Assembly: GCA_027596945.1 (NCBI GenBank)
Contig: JADGJH010000568.1
Coordinates: 1 to 16,674 of the forward strand
Origin: Physocladia obscura
Taxonomy: Eukaryota; Chytridiomycota; Chytridiomycetes; Chytridiales; Chytriomycetaceae
Length of the DNA stretch: 16,674 nucleotides
Direction of reading: 5' to 3'
Below the pieces are notes generated by a model, which was not told where the DNA came from, ran no database searches, and was given only the letters and a program-made list of their open reading frames with translations. A program made the position numbers and the translations under genes. Below are positions 9,034 through 16,674 of this stretch, piece by piece. How positions within the stretch are numbered: the first letter of the stretch is position 1; every line of letters starts with the position of its first letter.

Positions 9034-10506
9034 ATGAAATTCACCATCATTGGCGGCGGCCCAGCTGGATTCGCATGTGCTGCACTCCTTGCGAAACAAG
9101 GCCACGAATGCGCCGTATACGAATCCCGGCTCGAAATCCCAAACAACCCGGAAGACAGTTACCCAATTGGAATTAACTCGCGTACCTTACACTGCCTCGA
9201 ATCAATCGACGTGTCAGTTGCCGAACAAGCAAGGGACACTGGCCGAATCGTCGATGCCTGGCAAATTTACGCCGGCTCTCGCATGGTCTCGAACCTGAAG
9301 TCTGGCGTCGTGTATGGAACTTCCCGCGCGAAAGTTAATTACATCGTTTACGACGCGTCCATCAAGAACCCGAACGTGAAAGTCTTTTTCGGGTACAAAC
9401 TCATTGGCCTTGATTTCGCCACAAAACAAGCCATTTTTGAAACAAGAGATAAAACTGTCGTGCGTGTACCGCCATCCGCCACCACCAGCGAAATTGAAAT
9501 AACAAGAATAATTGCCGCAGACGGGGTCCGTTCAATTGTCCGGGACTCACTTGTCAAAAACGTTCCTGACTTTAAAGTCAAACTAACGCCATGGACGTTT
9601 GAATTCCGCGCGCTATTTGCAGAACCAGGCGTCGGTCTCGACCTCTCCAATCTTGACACAAAAATTCACTACATCTGTAATGGTATGTACTCTGCAACCG
9701 TCGACAACGGTGGCCAACAGCAATGGTCGTGCGTCGTCAGTACGCGCGATTCAGATCCTCCGGAAGTTCGCGACCTCGTCCTGTCGAAAACCGCGTCACC
9801 CGAGAACATTGCGGCACTTCGCGCAATGCTTGTCAAAAACTCGCCGTTGACGCAAGAGCTGTTCAGTGACGACGAGCTGACGCGTTTTTTCGACAGACGC
9901 ACATTCCGGGGCGCGATTGTTGAATGTGCGCGGCTGAATTATGAGGAATGGGTGTTGCTGATTGGAGACGCGGCGCATAGTGTTTTGCCGCCGGTTGGCG
10001 AAGGAATTAATAGTGCGATGGAGGATGCAGATGTTTTGGCGCAATGTGCTTTGCAGCATGGGTTTTCTGAAAATTTGTTTACAGAGTACAATAAGTTACG
10101 GCACCCAGATGTATTAGCATTGGCGAAATATGCGCTTTATTTGAACGAGCAGTCGAAAATTCCCGGGGAGGGTGGCGCGCGGCTGATGGCCAGGATTTTG
10201 CAGTCGTTGGCCTATAAGGAAACGATTGATAACAACCTGTTTGGGCCACTTGGCGCAAACAGGAAAAGATATTCGAAAATCGTTAGTGAATGGCAGAGTC
10301 GATTGAATGTGTTGTTGAGTGTAACGCGGTGCATTTGTTATCCCTTCGCTTTTGTGTTTTTGGTAATTTGGTCGCCATTTTATGTGTGGAAAGCAGTGGC
10401 TGATGGAAAGAAAAGTACTACGGTGGTAGATCATACACTGAAACCCCCAGTCATAGATTATGCGACTGAAGATACTCTCCAGATTGTTTCTGATGGCAAG
10501 AGATAA
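9034..10506 (+). CDS. Membrane-anchored FAD-dependent monooxygenase (kynurenine 3-monooxygenase/aromatic hydroxylase-like)
   Basis: Intronless frame of 490 aa from ATG at 9034 (context GCAACCATGA). The Rossmann fingerprint IIGGGPAGFACAALLAKQG occupies residues 5-23, with the Glu that binds the FAD ribose near residue 30 (VYES). The second FAD/NAD(P)H motif, ADGVRS, is at 162-167. The third, LLIGDAAHSVLPPVGEGINS, is at 308-327, followed by MEDADVLAQ. This is the class A flavoprotein hydroxylase plan, in which NAD(P)H-reduced FAD and O2 hydroxylate a substrate. The G-x-G-x-N-x..ED arrangement and a C-terminal hydrophobic anchor (about 434-452, CICYPFAFVFLVIWSPFYVW) resemble kynurenine 3-monooxygenase of the outer mitochondrial membrane. 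Substrate cannot be assigned from sequence. Base composition changes inside the gene: C exceeds G before about 9890 and G exceeds C after it. Confidence 0.88.
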   Translation: MKFTIIGGGPAGFACAALLAKQGHECAVYESRLEIPNNPEDSYPIGINSRTLHCLESIDVSVAEQARDTGRIVDAWQIYAGSRMVSNLKSGVVYGTSRAKVNYIVYDASIKNPNVKVFFGYKLIGLDFATKQAIFETRDKTVVRVPPSATTSEIEITRIIAADGVRSIVRDSLVKNVPDFKVKLTPWTFEFRALFAEPGVGLDLSNLDTKIHYICNGMYSATVDNGGQQQWSCVVSTRDSDPPEVRDLVLSKTASPENIAALRAMLVKNSPLTQELFSDDELTRFFDRRTFRGAIVECARLNYEEWVLLIGDAAHSVLPPVGEGINSAMEDADVLAQCALQHGFSENLFTEYNKLRHPDVLALAKYALYLNEQSKIPGEGGARLMARILQSLAYKETIDNNLFGPLGANRKRYSKIVSEWQSRLNVLLSVTRCICYPFAFVFLVIWSPFYVWKAVADGKKSTTVVDHTLKPPVIDYATEDTLQIVSDGKR

Positions 10507-11470
10507 CGTTCCTTATGTTTGGAGTTTTTTTTTTACGAAAGAATTAAATTTAAATGAAATGTTTAGCGAAACATAATAATCTCGAAGAAAAATCTCTTTC
10601 CCCAGATGGTTTCTCTTTTTTTTATAACTGCACATGCCGCTGCGCAGTTAGCTGCCTTGATGGATTTGTGCATGAACCTACCTCCTGCGTATTGTAGGCA
10701 CAACAACAAAAAAACGCATAAACAAACGGTCATAGTGCACTTGCATGTCAATAAATCTCCAAATAAATTATCCTCAGAAATCAATAATTATCTCCGACCC
10801 TTTTAGCGGGTCACCAGCAAACTCTCTAACCAACACCATAAACCAAAACAACTAATTTTTGTTTTTCATTTTAAACTCGCCCATATCTGTATCAAGCTCC
10901 AAAAATCTTTCATATGTCATGTTTTTTATTTGTTGCCAGGACCCAGCTTAAATATAATATTTTGTTACTTTGGTGAAATTAAGCCTTGTTTTCACTCAAC
11001 TTGAAAAAAAAACATACATATTATATTGTTATAACAAAGTAAAATGAAAAACTTGATAACATCGATTTTTGCTATTCTAGAAAAAAGTTTGCCTCTTTTT
11101 GAAAACTTCGTACCTACATTCTTGGAATCTGAATTGTGATGCAAGCTTTATCACTTAGAATTCTGTTTACTCATTCCATTGTTTGTTGAGAAATAAAAGA
11201 TTAACTTAAAATTTAATTAAATCCGAAGTTTCAAATTTTTTCTTATTTTGTTTGAAAAAATGACTCCATATATTTGAGGTGTAGCATATAAAGTATTAAT
11301 ACATTTATACTTTCAAACTTCACAACAAAATTATTTAGTAGGAAAAGTATCGCTTTTCTATTTTCTCTATTTTTTTGAAGTTTGTGTTATCTGTACTTTC
11401 ACCGGATATTCAGACTCTTCTCTGGGGTTATGACAAATAAATTGTGAAATAATTTTCATTCGAAAATCAC
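10507..11470. other. Intergenic region, 964 bp
   Basis: The longest gene-free stretch in the window, strongly AT-rich. A slightly GC-richer block lies at about 10630-10700. A 12-bp perfect palindrome TTGTTATAACAA is at 11026-11037. An inverted repeat ATTTTC/GAAAAT lies just upstream of the arrestin start. Nothing here reads like a conserved protein or RNA gene. Confidence 0.5.
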
Positions 11471-13747
11471 ATGCTCAGCTTTCGACCGCGAGAAACAAAC
11501 AACGCCACTGCAGAACCAGACGAAGAAGACGAGAACACAAAGCTTTACATCAACGAAAAAGATGTGCTGGCAACAGCATTAGTCACTGGCCATCTGGGCG
11601 CGACACCGGCGGCGGTTTCCGGATCACTGCGTGTGATTATTGATCCGCAGTTTGCCATCGCCCATGCTTTTATTACGTCTAAACCGCATATTCAAATTTC
11701 CTTCCGCGGCGCTGTCCGAACTCTTCCTGGTAAAGCAAAAACAAAACAAAAGCATCGGTTTTTTTTTTTTCAACTAAAGCAAAACATGTTCCCGTGCATA
11801 GGAGCTGCAAAAGCCAACAGCTTGTTGCGCCACAATATTCTTTTTTCGCATCCGTTGTTCCACAAAGAAAAGATTCTGATAAATGAATCTCTCTCGTTTC
11901 CAGAATCTCTTACAATTGGTCTTCGCAGCGACGACGACGGTGTTGCGATTTTGATACCTGGAACTTATGATGTTCCGTTCCGATTTAATTTGCCAAGCGT
12001 TTTGCCGCCATCATTTCATGATTGGAATGGTCGCGTCTCCTACAAACTGACTGGTATTGTTAATTAGTATCAAGTTGTAGTTAACTTTTTTTTTAATCGT
12101 TACTTTTATTATTTTTCAGCATTTTTGAAGTTTAAAGAAAAAAAACGATTCTTGGAAACAACTTTTTCGAAAAACATTAAGCAATATATAAATCTGAAGA
12201 GATTCAATGCAGAACACATCATTACCCCGTCGAATTCAATGCTACCATCAATCTCAATAACTGAATCTGCAACTCAGACACCTGAAACATCCCATTTGTC
12301 AATTTCAAATATGGGTCGTTCTATGTCAGCAGTGAGCAGCCGCGCAGCAACATCCAATTTCAACCCTGCAAGTCTTATTCCCCCGCTTGCAGTGACTTCG
12401 GAGGGTGGAGTAGTTCATTCTCCGCTGAGAGCAAAGTCCTTGAATAATATTGAAGTTGATGATTTTACGATGCCAGCCACTTTTTCGAATCTTGAGATAT
12501 TCCCAACCGCAAAAAGTAATACCACAACTGCCGCCGCCGATATTCTCCGATATTATATTGTCATGCCAACACGTAGTTTCGGTCCAGACGATGAAATCAC
12601 CGTCAATATTCATGTTTCCAAAGTGCCTGACGGACTTCAAGTGCATCATGTCGAAGTTTCATTATCTGTTGAAATCACAACGCGGACTGTGCAAGGCGGA
12701 CAAAAAACTCGCATGCGAACTCTTTTAAGTCACCGAGATTACCCAGAAAGCTCTGGTCATTATTGGAATCGTAAGGTTGTGCTTGATACCAAAAAGTTGT
12801 TCCAGCCTCAAACTTTAACGCCAGTTCCAGAATCAATTTCCGATGTTGCTGTTCGTGCCAATCCTGTTAGTATTGGTGCAAATACTGTTAGTGTTGGTGC
12901 TGATTCTGCTACCGCCGAGGGTCCTATGCCATACAACAATGAAGATGAATTAAGATTACAAACATATATGACAGTGTCATCTATTGGAGGGCTCAGCGAA
13001 TTTAGTTTTCAAGAAAGTGAAGTTGACAACGCAGAGCAACCAAATCCTCAATCATTGGAAGCTGCACCACCTCCTGCCTTTGACGATATTCATCATGAAT
13101 TTTTGGTCAGTAACAACTCGCGCAGATCGTTTCAAAGCACTTCTTCAAACCAGCGAACCGCCCTACTAGAAGCTTTAATGAGCTCTAATGATATTCAATC
13201 AGCGTTATTGAGCAACAGCCAATCAGTGCAAGACAGCGGAATAGCTTTGGGAAGTTCATCCGTGTTTCATCCTTGGACTAATGTTGGCGCTATTACCTCC
13301 GCACCGGCTATCAACACATCCAACAACTTACACCCGCCAGCTTTGAATCCCAGATTAACACGACGTGCAAATTCTGGAATCTCTGAAAAGAACAAATCAA
13401 AAAAGAGCATGACAAACGTCTTGAACAGCTTCACGAGTCCTTTTATAAGCACGCGGCACAAGCTGAGAATTCGAATTGCATGTCATAAACCGATGCCGGC
13501 GCCGATTCCTGGCAGTCAATTGCTTTTGCGTGCTAGCTATGAAGCGCCGGATTCGACTAATTTATCGTCTTCGTCTTCATCAATATATGAAGATAAAACG
13601 AGATTGATTGATTGGGGAAAAGCGTTAAATAAAATGGTGCCTGTCGGTTTTGAAAGTATAACTGAAGTTGAGGCAGCAGTTGTATTGCACGCAGCAAGTG
13701 AAAAGGACCGTAAGTTTCTGATGGGTTACTTTTACGGGCCTGAGTAA
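11471..13747 (+). CDS. Arrestin-like (alpha-arrestin/ARRDC-type) protein
   Basis: Exons 11471-11729, 11802-12053 and 12120-13747 are joined by phase-1 GT-AG introns (72 and 66 nt), giving 712 aa. The first intron is a multiple of three without a stop, so retention would still leave an open frame. The N-terminal arrestin domain runs to about residue 180 and ends in the hallmark GTYDVPFRFNLPSVLPPSF and GRVSYKLTAFLKF. A Ser/Thr-rich insert separates it from an arrestin C-like sandwich starting near 315 (YYIVMPTRSFGPDDEITVNI). Long low-complexity Ser/Asn stretches follow, then a terminal beta segment (KLRIRIACHKPMPAP). Alpha-arrestins recruit HECT ubiquitin ligases to plasma-membrane cargo, usually through PPxY motifs; I see none here. 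An AATAAA lies at 13827-13832. A 21-bp tandem repeat encodes ANxVSxG twice at residues 417-430. Confidence 0.85.
12857..12898 (+). repeat. 21-bp in-frame tandem repeat in the arrestin-like gene
   Basis: Two adjacent 21-bp units at 12857-12877 and 12878-12898 encode ANPVSIG and ANTVSVG. A degenerate third begins with codons for AD at 12899. The unit preserves the reading frame and sits in a low-complexity linker. Confidence 0.75.
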
Positions 13748-13950
13748 CGTGAGGATTTTTCCTTTTCTTTGTTTAATAGTCTAGCATATTTTTTGCACAG
13801 TCACATTTACTGTTTATCAAAAACAAAATAAAAAATCAAGTCATTTTGTTTTTCTGTGTATTAAAATTATTTTAAGAAAACAGATTCGCCCTGTCCGTTA
13901 GTAAATCATTAACTCTCATTAAGTATGGCCATGGTGCCAATTATGCTTGT

Positions 13951-15156
13951 TTAAACTGCCTTTCCCTTTCCCTTCCAGTTTGGCTCTTGTTCGTTTGTTT
14001 TTTCTTCGTCCCAACCGGTAAATCCAGATGCACTGCTTTCACATCGAATAGTGGTTGAACTGGAACACCCCCCAGATTTGAAAGTTTCCAACAACTTCTC
14101 CTCATATTCTCGACGTGAAATCTCAATAGCAATCATGAGCGCGGCATCTTCATCATAGTCGTCCGCGTTGACAACAAGTGGGCCGTCTTCATTCTGAATG
14201 GCATCTTCGTAATCATTGTTGTTAAAGTCATTGAAAGATTCATCCGGAATCGCTTGTTCAATAGTGCCAAATGACACATGATTTTGAGCCAAGAAGAATT
14301 CTGCACGTTTACGCGACTCTGATGTTAAATAAAATTAATTTTTGGCAGTCAATTTGAAAGAAAGGGTAATTTTGCCTTGCAATGAAATCTCAAGAGCTCT
14401 TTGAAGCTCTTCAAATTCATCATCATCACTGATATCTTCATCGCAAATATCTGTCTGGGCAAACTTGCGGAGATTTGATGGAATAACTCCTTGCGCAAAA
14501 GTCGTATCCATATTGTTTGCATCCTTGACTCTGTTTATTGGTCCCGGGCTTCGCGGAGTGGAACTCGTCTATTGTGAATACAAAGTGATAAAAGGTTGTT
14601 GTTTGTTTTCTTCTTTCTTAAATACTGTTTTGAATCAAACCTCTTCTAGAATAATCGAGTCGTACTTGTTATTACCATCGTTGAGAGAAGCGGCAACATT
14701 CTTGACCCATTCTTTAACATCTTTTTCAGCGATTTCTATTTTTTTCCCGGAAGTGTTTGCAACGTCCAAATTTAAGTACGAGACCACTCTTGGCATTGAA
14801 GTTGAATTTTCATTGCTGCTTCTCTTCACAGCAGAAAGCTCGTAATTGTTGGACTTGACCGGTTTTCTCAATTGCTTGCGTCTCAACAATGCAGAGTCTT
14901 GCGCGCTGGTCATCTTTCGCACGTCACTGTTTTCACTTTCAGGGTCAGAGCTTGCCATGAAAACCGAGGAAAGTGACATAGACATCCCATTAACTGTGTC
15001 CAGAGACGATGAAGAAGTGTCTGTGTCTGCGTGAACGCGTTTTTCCAGCTTTTGCTTGAGTAAGGTTGCGTCATCAGAAGCGAATGCAGCTGCTGGAGTG
15101 TCACAAGTTGCGGAAGTATAGAAATCGCGTTGTTGCTGTTGATGAACTTGGCTCAT
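13951..15156 (-). CDS. Protein with two ubiquitin-interacting motifs
   Basis: Minus-strand exons 15156-14641, 14568-14376 and 14318-13951 give 358 aa. Intron 1 (14640-14569, 72 nt) is GT-AG in phase 0. Intron 2 (14375-14319, 57 nt) starts with GC and is phase 1; splicing it completes the first UIM. UIM1 is at about 222-241 (DDDEFEELQRALEISLQES) and UIM2 at about 291-311 (YDEDAALMIAIEISRREYEEK). Both carry the acidic run, central Leu, Ala-Leu/Ile pair and Ser of the consensus. The first 170 residues are Ser-rich and probably disordered, with one more ordered patch (RVVSYLNLDVA ... IAEKDVKEWVKNVAASL). The tail is basic (WKGKGKAV). UIM proteins bind ubiquitin in endocytic sorting, proteasome or DNA-repair contexts; nothing here picks one. 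It converges with the arrestin gene, 203 bp between stops. Confidence 0.82.
14319..14375 (-). other. GC-AG intron interrupting UIM1
   Basis: On the minus strand the exon ends TTGCAAG and the intron opens GCAAAATTACC, closing AACATCAG after 57 nt. Splicing joins SLQ-G to AG-TCG, giving SLQESRKRAEFF, the normal continuation of a UIM. No GT in the vicinity keeps both frames, so GC-AG is the best reading. Confidence 0.75.
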
Positions 15157-15346
15157 TTGTTACAATTTTTATGAGGTTGGTTATTTTTGGAATGATTTTT
15201 TGGAATTGCTAGTTGAAAGTGAGGCACAAAAAAAACGAGGCGCTTTAAAAAAAAAAAGAAAAAAGAAGCCATTGTGGAACAAGAATACTTTGAAGTCTAC
15301 TAAACTTTTGCTGTTGCTCTCAATTTTTGTGATCATGTAGCGCGAA
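15157..15346. promoter_or_regulatory. Divergent region between the UIM and KAR5-like genes
   Basis: 190 bp between divergent start codons. It has an A/G-rich run (15246-15268) and a Leu-rich open stretch at about 15287-15337, in the same frame as the downstream KAR5-like exon but cut off by TAG at 15338-15340. It may contain an unrecognised first exon rather than being purely regulatory. Confidence 0.4.
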
Positions 15347-16674
15347 ATGTCAGATCACACAAAAAACGCAAATGCCTTTATAAAACATACACGCAATTAT
15401 AAAACAGGAAAAACAAGAACAGAACAGATGCAAGATGCACTGCAAATTCAACAATATTTAGCAAAATGGAAAGTTGAGCAAAGCAATTCTGACTGTTTTA
15501 TAGCCGCTACGATTGCATTACAGAGTCAGAGCAGCTCCATTCCAACAACGATTTCATGTTCATTTGGAACTGAATCCGAAGATATCAAATTGCAAGAATG
15601 TAAGCAAAGAAAAAATTTTGTGGCTATAACAGGCAATGTTTTACATCAGACGTTGTCCAGTTGACCAAATGTGAACTGCGGGCAGCCGGAGTTCCGGTTT
15701 GCAAATTTTGTTGCTTTCTTCCCCTTGAATTTTCAGCTTACAATTTGTTGTATAATTGTCAAGATTCCGCGCGAATGTCAGCCTTCAATATGGTCGAACA
15801 GAAAAGACGAGCTAGTTCGATGCACTCAAGCATTTTCACGTGTCCCACAATTGTGGACTTCTTACTCCACGTCCCTCAAGCACGCGCAAGTCATTTGCTA
15901 TTCCCTCAAGTCTGATGCTGACAAGAGTCAAATCGTTGCCTTTTATGAGACTTTATCCGAGGTTCAATTGGCGAATTACCATCTATTCTTGGAGCATTCG
16001 GAAAACTTTGACACATTCAAAACTGAGCAAGAAGAGATTTTCGCTGATATTAGCAGATCACAGCTCGATATGCTGGGAAGAGCTGACGAGAGCACCATGC
16101 TTGCAAAAACCATAAAGGAAAGAATGGACGATTTATTACGTTTTCTCGAAAATGAACAAGTTGTACTCTCCCAGGAACTTATTAATGTTCATGATTCCAC
16201 AACCATCTTCAAAGATAGTTTTCAAAATAATCTGAACGCAGCACTTGCAGTAATCACAAAAAAAGCTTCCTAAACTTAAAACTAACCGTAAAACAGAAAT
16301 TTGACATCATATCAAAAATAACAGACTGTAATATTCAAAATCAAAATCTCCTTCAAAATCTCATAAATGATTCAATCACCAACATATCTACTTTACTCAT
16401 CAGTCACAAGCTTGACAGTCAAGCAATAGTTAATAGTATCAATTTCGATTTGAAGTCATTGAATGATCACGTATCAAAGATTGCCATGATTGCTGAAAAC
16501 GCTTTAGATCATCAAAATGCCATATTTACCGGCATGACTCGAAGCGTTCAAAGTATTTCCACTCAAGTCCATATTCTTCAAACTCAAGCTGAAGCGATTG
16601 GAACTTTTTATAACACTTTAGTGCTTAGCGTGTCAAATTTTGAGGTATCATTTTTTAATCATATATTATTATTA
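15347..16674 (+). CDS. KAR5: KAR5/GEX1/Brambleberry-type nuclear-fusion protein, 3' end outside window
   Basis: Exons 15347-15599, 15650-15696, 15764-16249 and 16297-16644 are joined by GT-AG introns of 50, 67 and 47 nt with matching phases. A further donor (GTATCA) at 16645 leads out of the window, leaving about 378 codons. The spliced product shows the Kar5 cysteine pattern: SDCF (C50), C71, YVVQLTKCEL (C92), VPIPRECQPSIW (C105), RCTQAF (C120), then WTSYSTSLKHAQVICYSL (C145). A long helical, Asn/Gln/Ile-rich region follows (about 160-378). Family members sit in the nuclear envelope and ER and drive nuclear-membrane fusion after mating; their C-terminal membrane spans would lie beyond this window. 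The ATG at 15347 is the first in frame, but no signal peptide follows it, so an upstream exon or another start is likely. The acceptor of intron 3 (ACTAACCGTAAAACAG) has a near-perfect branch site. Confidence 0.8.

Noticed and set aside
9348..9659. Antisense frames inside the FAD monooxygenase gene
   Set aside because: They are shadows; the plus strand contains all three flavoprotein motifs in one uninterrupted frame.
10606..10806. Small plus-strand frame in the 964-bp gap
   Set aside because: No conserved features, poor start context, and a composition typical of the surrounding noncoding DNA.
11026..11037. 12-bp palindrome TTGTTATAACAA
   Set aside because: It is short and sits in very AT-rich DNA, where such palindromes are expected by chance.
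15697..15736. Alternative acceptor TTTTCAG at 15736 for the second KAR5 intron
   Set aside because: It is also in frame but would make a 40-nt intron and insert nine residues before the conserved PREC. The acceptor at 15763 gives the family-like GVPIPREC.

Overview
This is a gene-dense eukaryotic nuclear segment. Protein-coding genes are split by short introns, mostly 47-90 nt. Almost all introns are GT-AG with phases that restore the reading frame exactly. Intergenic DNA is AT-rich with many A and T homopolymers. The gene set (an ALG1 C-terminus, a C3HC/Rsm1-type zinc-finger protein, a single-domain universal stress protein, a fungal-type ATG22-like MFS remnant, an alpha-arrestin and a KAR5-type nuclear-fusion protein) points to a fungus. 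The ATG22-like subfamily, the Usp protein and the very short introns make an early-diverging zoosporic (chytrid-like) fungus my best guess. That placement is inference; no rRNA or marker gene is present.

Layout: (1) 1-464 +, 3' end of ALG1. (2) 511-1678 -, three-exon zinc-finger protein, tail-to-tail with ALG1 with 46 bp between stops. (3) 2031-2667 +, two-exon universal stress protein, divergent from (2). (4) 2940-4333 +, decayed and 3'-truncated ATG22-like transporter with several frame lesions. (5) 4394-4717 -, small unknown protein. (6) 4783-5937 +, degenerate TraB-domain protein, head-to-head with (5) across only 65 bp. (7) 6712-8432 +, Cys-rich, heavily N-glycosylated multi-pass membrane protein of unknown family. 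(8) 9034-10506 +, intronless membrane-anchored FAD monooxygenase. (9) 11471-13747 +, three-exon arrestin-like protein. (10) 13951-15156 -, three-exon protein with two ubiquitin-interacting motifs, convergent with (9). (11) 15347-end +, KAR5/GEX1/Brambleberry-family protein, running off the right edge.

The genes are not an operon or an evident biosynthetic cluster. They are ordinary eukaryotic neighbours arranged in alternating convergent and divergent pairs. Two loose themes recur: membrane trafficking and ubiquitin (arrestin next to a double-UIM protein) and ER/nuclear-envelope functions (ALG1, KAR5). I saw no mobile element, CRISPR array, rRNA or convincing tRNA. The most unusual signals are two inferred introns starting with AT instead of GT, one GC-AG intron, the multiply broken ATG22-like gene, the orphan glycoprotein, and an unresolved N-terminus (missing signal peptide) on the KAR5 gene.
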